From: Ulva prolifera
Lineage: Eukaryota; Chlorophyta; Ulvophyceae; Ulvales; Ulvaceae
Assembly (NCBI GenBank): GCA_023078555.1
Contig: CM041198.1
Location: forward strand, 2,034,800 to 2,098,799
Direction: 5' to 3'
Length of the DNA stretch: 64,000 nucleotides
Shown here: one piece after another, positions 1 through 10,593 of the stretch
How positions within the stretch are numbered: the first letter of the stretch is position 1
Layout: the number at the start of each line of letters is the position of its first letter
Notes under the pieces: generated by a model
Seen by the model: the letters and a program-made list of their open reading frames with translations, nothing else
Told to the model about the DNA's origin: nothing
Databases searched by the model: none
Made by a program: the position numbers and the translations under genes

Positions 1-159
1 GACCTTTCTGTTGTGTTAATCTTGCGGGCTGCCTGCACGGGAAGGAAGACAACCGCAGTGCTCTGTGTGGCATATGCCCGTCTGTATCCATGTGCATGCT
101 GTTCAAAAAATACAGCCCAATTGCGGATTAGGCATGTTACTGGCAATTACTTCGTGCAG

Positions 160-1929
160 ATGCATGCCGTCCAGCACCTCGCGGGCACCCCCTCGCTCAG
201 CGACGGCACTGGCGCCCAGCTGTTCCTGCGGGTCGCCTTTGACATCCTCATGGTGCACGGAACCCAGCTCGCGTGCCTGCGCCAGCCGCCGACCCAGATC
301 GTCGCCCTCGACAACTTCCTGCAGCTCATCGGCCTGCTCATCGCGCACGAGAGCATTGAGAAGGCAACTCACTTTGCCAAGAGCATGATCTTTGCCGCCG
401 TGGAGGCTTGCCGGGATGCGTGCCGGCGCCGCAAGGGCGCCCTGCTCACCCGCCCCCTGCACCGCATCTTCATTGGCATCGTCAACGAGCTCCTCGCGCT
501 CGACCGTGTGCCTCTGTACATTGGCCTGGATGCTCTCGCGCACGGCCTGCGCCACCTGGAGCCTCGCGCGTACCCCGCCTTCAGCTTCTCGTGGCTGGAG
601 ATCCTCGCACACCGCAAGGTCATGGTGCCGATGGTCAGCGTGCGTTCCACTCTTGCAGCGACAGGACTGCGACATCGAGGTGGCTCTGTTGTGGCTTGCT
701 GATTTGAATCTGCGCCAGCCTGCATGGCAGGGCAAGTGCGTGTGCATGAGATATCAGAACAACTTAGGCACTCAACACCAGGTGAGAATTGATAGTGTTT
801 CAGACCCTGCGTGTCTGGAGGTGCGATTATGTGCAGTGCAGTATGGTCTGTCTCAGGACACGCTGACGCCCTTGTGCTGGAGAAGCGCCCGGGCCACACA
901 GCTGTGCTGCTCTCTTGCTCGCTCGACAGCGGTGCTTGCGATGTGCAGGGTCCTCTGAAGCACCAGATGCAGGACATATTTGTGCAGCTGCTGTGCATGG
1001 CGTTCCACATGCTCGCGATGATGCTGCGCGAGTCCCGCACGGCCGAGGCGTCGTCGACGTTCTACAACGGCATCTTCCGCATGCTCATCGTGCTCATGCA
1101 CGACTTCCCGGATGTCCTGTGCGCGAACCACGTGAAGCTCTGCCTGCACCTGCCCGCCCGCTGTGTGCAGCTCCGCAACATCATCCTCTCAGCATTCCCA
1201 AAGTCGATGCGCCTGATCGACCCGAACATCGCGAGCAGCAAGTTTGACAAGATCCCGGAGCTCGCGGAGGACCCGACGGTCAGCACGCCGCCGTGGGACG
1301 TGCTCGCAGAGCGGCAGCTCCTGAGCGAGGTTGACGCGTATCTCAAGGCCCCGAACACGGAGGGCGCGCGCGCGTTTGTGCTGTCGCTGCCGAAGCGTCT
1401 CACCGTGCCGAATGGCGGCGGCGCGTTCAGCACGGGCGCGATCACTGCGCTCGTGCTCTGTGTCGGCCTGTCGCACATCACGAGCGGATGCCGTGGTACG
1501 CCGGTGCCGAAAAAGTCCCCGGCGTTCCACCTGTTCCTCTACCTCGCGAAGGAGCTGCCGGCGGAGGGCCAGCGCATGCTGTACGACGCAATGGCGAACC
1601 AGCTGCGATACCCGAGCTCCCACACATACTACTTTTCGTCGATGATGCTGTCACTCTTCCAGGAGGTTGGGAAGGAGGGCCCGGCGCGGGAGGTGATCAC
1701 GCGGGTGCTGCTGGAGCGCGTGGTCGCGCTCAAGCCGCACCCCTGGGGCACGATGGTCACGTTCTGCGAGCTACTGCGCAACTCGCAGTACAGCTTCTGG
1801 AGCCACGACTTCATCAAGTGCACTCCGGAGATCAACGCGCTGTTTGACACGCTGTACCGCGCGGAGAGCGTGAGCGCGACGCTGACGCAGTCTCTCGCGC
1901 TGCCGGGGGTGGCGCGCGCGCACGGGTGA
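160..1929 (+). CDS. CNOT1: NOT1/CNOT1, C-terminal part (CCR4-NOT scaffold), partial
   Basis: This is the C-terminal end of the scaffold of the CCR4-NOT mRNA deadenylation complex. Two exons are clear: 160-639 (acceptor ...TTCGTGCAG, donor GTGCGT) and 949-1929 (acceptor GATGTGCAG, stop TGA). They join in phase 0 and give 486 residues. Conserved Not1 C-terminal motifs are visible: FAFSWLEILAHRK-like text around the first exon end, LMHDFPDVL, QLRNIILSAFPKSMRL, NQLRYPSSHTYYFS, ITRVLLER and HPWGTMVTFCELL. In yeast and animals this domain docks NOT2, NOT3 and NOT5. The rest of this very large gene (family usually over 2000 residues) lies to the left of the window. The motif order and the matching splice phase make the call firm; only the 5' exon boundary at 160 is less certain. 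Confidence 0.95.
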
Positions 1930-3000
1930 AGCGGCGGCGGGGTGCGCGGGGCGCGCGCCCGCGTGCCCGCGTGCCCGCTGCGCTGTGGTCATGTGCAGCA
2001 CCTGCGTGCAGCCGTCGGCTGTGGGCGAAGGGTTTTTGCTAGCAGGCAGCGTGGTGCGGCGTTGCGCTGCCGCAAAAACCGCCCTGGTGTCGCTGCCCCG
2101 GTGGCGGCGACTCAGTGGCGTAGACGAGAGACAGAAGTGCATTGTATTCAGCGCCGTTTGAGTGATGATAGGCATATTTCCAGGAACGGAGGGGCGAGGC
2201 AAGATGGTAGCTGACCGGCGTCGCCTGGGGTCGATGGAGTGAATGGGGAGGTGGGATCCGACAACCCGGTAACAGAGAGGGGGTAAGGTATGGTTTCATG
2301 TTTCAGTTTGTCTGCAGTTGTGGGTGGACTAGACGGGCTGCAGGGAAGGGGTGCCAGTGTCAACGGTGCCTGTTGTGGCCGTCCCCGAGTGTTGGCCTGG
2401 CTGTGGTCGCTTTGGAAGTATTGGTAGTTAGATGCCAAGACGGCCCCCAGGACGTGATAAGGCCATAGCACAGAGGAAGAGTTCAGGTCACACATGCCCA
2501 TGCCTACGCTCATCTGGATCCACAGGTGATCCAATGTGTGCCAGGTTGCATGTCATGTACGATAGCCGCGTGCGAGAGGCAAATCCATGTTTGCGTGTTG
2601 ATCATTCTTGGTTGTACAAAGTCATGAAAGTGCCATGACTGGCGAAGCATACCACCAACGGGTGACACTTTTCCCATGTAAAGTTGCCCCAGACTGTTGT
2701 GCTCACGTTTGTGAATGATGCGGCACCACAACTGCTTGAGCAAGCATACAAACAGGGCGACAGTGCTTGATACTGCCGATCGATTGTCTGCTGGGTTGTA
2801 TTGCACATATGGTGTTCGGAAGGGCTGAGCTGATTCATCGGTTCAAGCGTGGTCTAGTTAAGAAGTGACTGCTGTAGTGGCAACTTCCATGCATGCACGC
2901 AGCCTCAGTGACACACCGTACCCCTTTGCAAGCGACAGTACGAGTCGCAATGCCAAGCCTGTGTATCACTGCATTCAGCTCCCAGAGTATCTTGGTCTAC

Positions 3001-3030
3001 ACAGGAGATGCAAATATATGCATCTCCTGT
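3001..3030. repeat. Palindrome, 12-bp perfect arms
   Basis: Arms ACAGGAGATGCA and TGCATCTCCTGT flank a 6-base centre. A second palindrome follows only 5 bases later. A hairpin RNA or a protein-binding site is possible; nothing shows which. Confidence 0.7.
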
Positions 3031-3035
3031 GTGTC

Positions 3036-3065
3036 CTCTTGAGTGGCCATATGGTCACTCAAGAG
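3036..3065. repeat. Palindrome, 30 bp with one mismatched pair
   Basis: CTCTTGAGTG pairs with CACTCAAGAG, and the centre GCCATATGGT is itself almost self-complementary. It sits immediately downstream of the 3001-3030 palindrome, so the DNA could form two successive stem-loops. Confidence 0.7.
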
Positions 3066-5014
3066 TTGCCATCACAGTGGATCACAGTTTCCGGGTCACA
3101 AATAGTCTCATAATGACAATGTGCAATGACACCAGTGGTGTTTGTTTGTATTGAGGTCCAAAATCAAAGTGGTGAATGTTTCAATGATCGGTGTTGCCAT
3201 TGTCGAACTGACCAATCATTCAGGCACAACTCGTATCAATGCCTTTCTGCTCTGATGGTTGACATGTTATGATGGGCTCAGTGACAGATGCCATGCCGAT
3301 TAGCACCGTCAGCACAGTGAGCCCGTTTTAGTGCACATGCCATCAAGTGAGTCATGCGAACGCCGGTGATCCCAGGCAGCCAGGGCTTCCAGACTGGCGG
3401 GCTGGCTGGCCTCCAGCACATCACCGCCAAGGCTGGTCTCATCAGTGCTTCATGCGGATCAATCACTCACTTTGTTAGCCCTATGTCACTGAGATGAGGT
3501 ACCTAAACGGACTCAACCCATCAAATGTACAATTCATGTGTGTCATGACTCATGAGTCTTAAAATAATTGCGACCGCAGGTGTGGTGCACGTACACAATG
3601 AACACAATGCCCCAGCCAGCGATCACACGGCCTCTGCAGCTCACCCCCCCAGCCTCTATCTTCCGGCCGTGACAAAGATCGTCTCCCTGAAGCGAATGTC
3701 AGCGCTTTGCAATGTCAAGTCAAAAGCTGTTCGGCCACTGGCAGCGCTAACGGAGTGGCTGATGCCAGATGACTCTGCAGGTACGTTAGCAGTGGCTTCT
3801 AGCGGAGCCAATGATTGTCCCAGATGTAAGAACGTATCTGCTGCTTGCAGTCTTCAGGCAGGCCACCTCGTCCAGCTCCGCCGGAAACCTGGGCCACTAC
3901 TCTGCAGCCAAAAAGCACACTTCTGTTTGTTGTAATACGCATGCATGTGGATGTGGATACATGCTGGCAATTCTGATCACAAGGAGTACCTCCATGCTTC
4001 GGGAACAGTCGAAAAGATTGGCCGTGCCCAGTAGGTATTATGCAGTGATTGACAATACTCAAGATGTGGGTGTGTGCTGAATGAAGGCAGCATAAAAATA
4101 CTAAATACATAAGTACATGGTCGGCTGCCTGCATGATCTTGTTTGGTCGTGTTGAGTTCTGGGTGTCTCTTGTGGACCCTGCATGGACGTGTCCTGAAGC
4201 ATGCCTGACATCCTGGCTGGACATGCGGCCTGTGGCCATCCAGTTCGCCCAAACATGTCGGCAGTTTGCAGAGACGACACCACCATACACAGCATGAATT
4301 GTGGAGACTGTTCCTTCAATCGTATCGTATTGATCAGGTCACTGCCACACACACGAGTTGCACACCACTTGCACAAGTTGGCTCTCCATCAAACAAACGG
4401 CATCCAGTGCCAAAGTCGCAACAAAATCTTACATTACATTTCTCCGTACTAGACTCAGAATTTCCAAAAATCGCACGCGAATCAAGTTTTGCACCCGTGC
4501 AACCAGTGCTCGGAATGAACTCGACTGTATCTCAGGAGCCATAGTCACTCTGGTGCATCCAACAAACTCCACAAACTTCCAGGGCTAACCTGGTGCCGCG
4601 CTCCGTAGCCCGCTCGTAATGTCAGCTCCACGTAGAGACTGCATGTGGTCTCAACGCAGGATGAACGCTCACACCACAGCTCCCTGACATCATAGCAACG
4701 GCATGCGACAGGCCACCCCCCAACTTCGGCCTGTGGCAAGCTCAACGTGTGTTTGCTCATGTAGCCACAAGCAATCGCCCACACAGGTCACCGCCTGTGC
4801 TGTCTTGATGGACCCATTCGAGCACAACACTCGCACGGAACAACGAACCCGTCTCGATGATCCGACCGAACTCTCCTCGCGAGCATCGCGCACGCACCAT
4901 CACCCCACCCGCCAGACGGCCGAGGCTCGCCGGCAACTACAGCGCCTGCTGGGACGTGAAGACGCAGTGCTCGGGCAGTGGAGCCTGGGGGCACCTCTAG
5001 CCACCTCAGCCCCT

Positions 5015-6870
5015 CTACATCCCCCCCTGCGCACCTTGGCCCACCTTCCACCTCCCCACCTCCCCCAGCGCAGCACGCAGGTGCTCGTACGCCGCCTGCG
5101 CAGCATGAAAGCGCCCGACGCCCTCCCGACCCGCCGCGTCCGGGTGGTGCCTCCGCGCCGCGCGGAGGTACGCGGCCTTCAGCCCGGCCGCACTGTCCGG
5201 CAACGACGCGAGCCCGAGAGCCTGCAGGTGGCGCTGCGCCTCTGCGTCGAGCGCGGCTCTGGGGCCGCCGCCGCACCCTGCGCGCGAAGTGCCGGGGCCG
5301 GGCCCATGGTGGCCTGGCGGGGGCTGCGCGCGGAACGCGTGATTGTAATCGGAATTGTCGTCCGGGGTGAACCACGTCTGCTGGCCGTGGGCGCCTCCGC
5401 CTCCGCCGTGGCCCCAATGCATGCCGCCGGCCGCGGCGTGCCACGCCTCTGTGCTGGGACCCTGCACGCATGGCGTCTCGCTTGGTGCCAAGCCACTAGG
5501 TACTGCCAGCAACACAGCCGTAGCAGCAGTACGTTGCTACTACATGCAACGTCGTGTGCAGCATGTGCCTCCACTTTGCATACTCCACGACAGGCATCGT
5601 AGAGGATACAACATAGAACGTAACAAAAACATAACAAAGCAGAACGCATGTGCCACGCAGGGGGCAGGTCGTGCGCAGATGTAGCTGCGTGGGATTGAGG
5701 ACGGCGATCGCCCACACACACCCGAACGTGCCTAAAACTTGCCTGAAAATATGCAGAAGCTGGCTCCAGGAGCTGGTGTTGACAAGCACAAGCACATGGG
5801 CGGGCCGCTGCAGGCCCCCCAGCACACAGGCACAGGCAGCAAGCATGCACCTCGTAGAATGGGCCAGCAAAGTTCCCGCCGCCAAAGGTGTCCCCGCCCA
5901 CGTGCTCATACACGTGCGCCGTCGCCCATGCATGCGCACGCTGCTTGAAGCGCGGCGTGAAGGCCTGGGGGCCGTGACCGCCCCCGCACCGACCCGCCTC
6001 CCCCCCGCCCCCGCCTTTGCTCTGACCGCCGCTGCAGTTCGAGTCGTTGTCGCTCTGCGCGTGTCGCTGCCGCTGCCGGCGGCCCTTCCGGTTCGGCATG
6101 CCCCACTGATGCGTCTTGATCTCCCGCCACCCCCCCGCCGCCTTTGCACGCTGCTGCGCCGCCTCGACCTTGAGGAAGACGCCCTGGTACGCTCTGCGTG
6201 CTGTGTGCTGCGCTGCAGGCTCTGCGTCTTCCGCGCAGCGCGCAGCGGTGTGTGAGCGCCGCGATGCACGTTCGGTGTGCATCTTCGGCCTGCCGCGGGT
6301 TGCTCCGCGCGGATTCTTCCAGCCGTTGTCAGACTTGCTCGCGGTGCGAGCTTCGACGGGGGGGTCTGTGAAGATGCCTGCCAGGTCAGCAGCTGAGAGG
6401 GGCGTCCATGCTGTGGTTGCGGTGAGCTTGGCGCCAAAGGCCAGTGTGCTCATTGGGGCGGGATTGCCTGCTGGCCGTGCTGCGCTGGGTACCAGACGCT
6501 GGAGAACAGTGTGTAGGTGGATATCTTTTGCCCTGCGGGCCGCGGTGGACCGCTCTACATCTGCCTCGGCATCAGGCTTGGGTGATGCAGCAGCACGATG
6601 CTTCGGCGCCTTCTGCGTGCCTGCTGCACGAGCCGGCCCCGATTTTGCAGTGACCTTGGAGGCTTTGCCCTTTTGAGGTTTAGCTTTGGATGACCTGGCA
6701 CGGCTCGACGCAGTGGGGCTGGGTATCGGGGCTTGGTCGATGGAGTCTGACCATTGTGCTGACCGGACGAGTTCGCGACGAGAACGCTTGATGCGCTTGT
6801 TGTAGTGCCTCCATGTAGCGAAGTCTGAGGCCTGCATGCACCGGGGTTTGACAGGGATGACTGGAGTCAT
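5015..6870 (-). CDS. J-domain (DnaJ/HSP40-type) protein with long unique N-terminal region
   Basis: Exon 1 is 6870-5851 (donor GTGCAT after ...FAGPFYE) and exon 2 is 5461-5015 (acceptor GCGTGCAG). They join in phase 0 and give 488 residues. The ATG at 6870 is chosen because the frame is coding-like from there; an in-frame upstream ATG at 6969 would add 33 residues. The J-domain is C-terminal, about residues 410-473: helix II LKAAYLRAARR, the HPD motif at about residues 446-448, and helix III FHAAQAAYEHLRAAL. HPD is what stimulates Hsp70 ATPase, so this is an Hsp70 co-chaperone by family knowledge. The first 340 residues are basic and low-complexity, with islands such as GWKNPRGATRGRPK and TWFTPDDNSDYNH; I recognise no second domain. 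A C-terminal rather than N-terminal J-domain is less usual. Client and location are unknown. Confidence 0.85.
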
Positions 6871-9200
6871 GGAGTGGCCTTGCAGTGGCAGTGTGGGAGT
6901 GCATCTAGCAGATGATCTGCGCTGAAAGATGGGGTGACAGCGAAGCTGAGCCCCCCATTTTTCACACACATCAGGTAGAATAGACGATATGGGTGCGCAT
7001 TACGGATGTGCGCTCTTCTCAGTGTGTTCAAGCGACAACCGCGACGGCACGCACACGCACTTCCAAGAGCAAATACGCATCTCAGATGCTGAGTGGAGTC
7101 GACCCCTCCAGTTGGCAATCCTCAGCGCTGGATGTCTTTGCAGCTCAATCATGCGTCAATGTTTCGCCAGCACAAGTCGCCCTTTCTGCGAAAACAGATT
7201 TGCCTCAGCACACAACGCGACAGGGAAGCACACCTCCTCGGCGTCGAGCCTGGACGCCGCAGCAAAGCACCGGTGGAGACCGGAGCTCAAATCAGCTTCC
7301 GAAAGCGTGACGCCGGCTTGGCCTCGGCATCTGGCTGACGCAGCAACGAATCGCAGCGCAGATTGCATGCTGCCGGTGCCAGGCAGGGAGATTCATGCGC
7401 TCACATCCAGCGCCTTCGCTCCAGTAGATGCTCTAGCGCATGGAAGCTGGGAGTTCCACAAGTCAACGCTGCAAAGCGCAGCTTTGGACAAACTAGTCTG
7501 TAGAATAAACCATGCGCCACTCTACGCAGCTCCGTGGCGACGATGACACTGCGAACATAAACGTGCGGACAAATATGCAGTCAAGACCAACATTCTCTGG
7601 TCCTAGGTCCTGCGCGATGGTGCAACACAGCTGTGCAAAGGTGTTGCATCTCGACGTGAGAGCAAATCGCGATGTATCGCCACGCCTGGTCACCGATAGC
7701 ACCCCTAGCCACACAGTCACGCCGGCACAGGACGAGCGCCCTCTACCATGACAACACAAACATCGACCTGACACAGTGCCAGAGCATCATGGGCTGCTTT
7801 GGCTCCAGCGAGTCTCCAGCACCTCGCGGGGAGCCATGACTGCATCCAGCGGCCGTGCTCTCTGCAATGCATGCATATGCATGAGTCAACTTGGATCCGG
7901 ATGCACTGCCTAGCAGCGCTACGCCCTCCACTTCGGAAACATCTGTCTTGCAGCAGATAGCACTTGTGTTTAGAACACAGCTCAAGGGGCCTCCGTTGCA
8001 TCTGACCCATGGGTGTGGTGGCAGCTCGGCTTCAGAATTCGGCTTGGTTTCATCCAAATTGGCGACATCTCCAATCAACAATCGTTGTCAACCATCCTTG
8101 CGGGTGCTGCAGCTGACCCGAAGGACACCCACTGTTCAGGCCGTGGCGTCCTGAACTTCCAGAGCAATGCCCCCAGATCAAAAGCTGCTTGAAAGTGACC
8201 CACGTGGCTGTACAGCTTGTTTAAACGCCAGCATCATCTTTATACAGCGTCAAATGCCGCGGCTGTGAGATCAATCTCCAGTGTCGCCCTGCGTCCTCTG
8301 TTTAGCAGGGCTGCCTCCTCACAAGTGGAGCCAGACCATCATTTACTTCGTACATTCAAGGCAACTTGACCGGGCCCAACAATCCAATCCAAAGCTCCCT
8401 CAACACCCAACCACCACAGACGACACATAGACGCACTGGACAGTGAGCGCCGAACATGTGGCCAGGCAAAGTGGTGGCATAGTGGTGGCATATATATAGT
8501 GGTGGCATCTCCGCAGGCAGCCAGGCCGGCGTCACTAATGGATATGAGCACGGACACACTAGCGAGCTTGCATTTGTTTACACCATGCATGGTGTGAATT
8601 CATGTGGCACTGCTACGGCCGTGCCCTTGTCCAGGCCTGCAGGCATGAGGCGGGAGCCCTCGGCCCCTAGGGCTGTATACATATCTGAAATATCTGCAAT
8701 GCACTATGGTCTGCATGCACTGATGCCGGCATAGAGCGTGAGCCTGGGCCCTGGGGGCACGACGTCTGCGGGTCGGGGCTTGCTAGAGCATCACCGTGGG
8801 GTGCTTGTTGGGGGGAAAAGGGCGGCGAGCCAGGCAGCATGCATGCATCGCAGGAACACGACCAGCAGCCCAGCCCAATGCGCCCATGCATGCCTCAGCC
8901 GCAGCCAGCGCAGGCAGGACCCACAGCGACCAAAACAACATCTCCACCCACACCGCACCCCCACACACACCCCACCAGCCATGTGGCAGTGTTGCTGTGC
9001 TCGGAAGCCGTGCGCGGGACAGATGTGGGGCAACGTCCGCTGTCGATGGTGGCGTTCGTGTGCTTGTGCGTTGCCCCGGCCGAGCTACCGGCCGCTCCGA
9101 CTGTGTCCTTGCAAGACACACTCCAACAGCATCCCCACACACCCTCTAGAGGGAGCTCCGACCCACACAGAAACGTACACGTTCTCGTGCTCTCCCTTCT

Positions 9201-9247
9201 GGTCCTGGCGGTGCTACCGGCCCCTCCGGCTGTTTCCTTTGTAACAC
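9201..9247. repeat. Short dispersed motif (CTGGCGGTGCTACCGGCC...)
   Basis: The core GGCGGTGCTACCGGCC followed by a C/T-rich tail and GTAACACA recurs in weaker form at 9081-9115, and at 24325-24369 as CCCTGGCGGTGCTACCGGCC with tail TTGTGACACA. It may be a fragment of an old repeat family. Confidence 0.5.
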
Positions 9248-10223
9248 AGAAACGTACACACCCAGTTTAGCGCACGCGCTAGTGGGGTCATACACTCCCA
9301 TGCCGCGGTGGTGCCCCCCTGGACGCGCAGAATTGGCCGCGATTATGGCAATGTTTGGACTACTGTCAACGCTGAATGGACGTTGATCTCGCACCAGTGA
9401 GGAGAATGGTCTGTGTGCTTGTTGGTCGACCTGGAGGGTGCACCTGCCCTGACAGCAGTCCCCGGCTGCTGATATTGATGCCACTGCTGCAGGTGCTGCA
9501 AGGGAATCAAGGCTGATAAGGTTTGCAAAGCTGACAGCTACCCCTGGCACAACTTGAGTGCAGCCTCAACAAAGCTTGCCACATGGGGAGCTGTAGTCAT
9601 GCAACTGAAAAGGTTTCCTGACCAAGATTGCAATTGCACTGCAAACTGACCGCATGTGAGGCAGCACTGAGAGCCTGAACTTGAATTTGATGCATGATGG
9701 TGCTTTGTTAACAGGCCTGTCAGCTATGTGTTCACAAGTATGGAGTCATAAACATGGGCTGCCACCTGTCCAACATACCTCGCCAGAATCCTTCTATGTC
9801 ATTAGAGAGTCCCCAGGTTCCGCGCAGTGGCTGTATTGCTGAGTGTGACTGACCATCAGCCAGATTTAGCAGCGCTGTGATATCACGGTGAGAAGCGACA
9901 TCTCAAGATTATCAGGTGAGAGCTGCGTGCGTAGAGCAGGCAATGTGCTTTGCTGACACAAGCAGTCTCGTTTGTGGCATGGTCGCGTGGGCCATGTGGC
10001 ATGCTTACATTTACGTGGTTCGCTCGGAGTCTCAGGCCGTGCGATGCCATGCAGTAGCGGTAATCGGATCGCATGGACAATGGTCGGCGAGGTTGACCTG
10101 CAGGCCACGCATGCAGGCAGGTTGTCGGAGCGCGGAGGTCGGATGTCGCACAAAGATGTCATCGCTAGCGCTTCATCGCTATCGATATCGCGATAGCAGA
10201 GATGAAAGTGTGCAGGACAGCGC

Positions 10224-10298
10224 ATTGCCGCAGTAGTACATCTGCAACAACACGGTTCATCAAGCGTCATATTGTTGCAGATGTACCACTGCGGCATG
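10224..10298. repeat. Inverted repeat / hairpin, arms about 25 bp
   Basis: The left arm reads GCCGCAGTAGTACATCTGCA and continues ACAA; the right arm is its complement with one difference (GTAGTAC against GTGGTAC). About 20 bases separate them. It lies about 300 bases upstream of the MATH gene start. It could be a small MITE remnant or an RNA stem-loop. Confidence 0.65.
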
Positions 10299-10593
10299 TC
10301 GTGCTTTACGTAGGTCTGCACAGACCACGCGGTGTCATTGTACAAGTCGTGCTGAGAGGCACCCCTGTGGTCACGTGTGTTTGACAAACGCAACGCGCTC
10401 CACACGCCGACTTCGAACCGATCAATGCGCCAACAATGTGCATACGCCCAGGCCCGCACAGAGCATAGATATCGGAAGTGCACATATTCGCAGCATTATG
10501 TGCAGCACTGGACGTCGTGTACGCCACAAGTGAGCCGCTCACTGCGTTGTAACGTCGAAAGGGTGCAAGGGCACATCTGCTCCAGTTGAAGCC

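Larger units (their letters stand above)
1930..5014. other. Intergenic region between convergent genes
   Basis: It lies between the 3' ends of NOT1 (+) and the J-domain gene (-). Reading frames are short and none has recognisable protein motifs. The only structure I see is a pair of adjacent perfect or near-perfect palindromes around 3.0 kb, listed separately. Confidence 0.6.
6971..10593. other. Intergenic region, no recognised gene
   Basis: It lies upstream of both the J-domain gene (-) and the MATH gene (+). Several frames of up to about 200 codons exist on both strands (for example around 6990-7550, 8740-9270 and 9866-10483), but none has motifs, splice logic or a codon pattern I would trust. 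It contains microsatellite-like GTGGTGGCATA repeats near 8475-8510, two copies of a short dispersed motif (9081-9115, 9201-9247) and a hairpin at 10224-10298. Confidence 0.5.

Noticed and set aside
6989-7546. Plus-strand frame of 185 codons next to the J-domain gene start
   Set aside because: Three overlapping frames are open in the same stretch and none shows motifs or convincing codon use.
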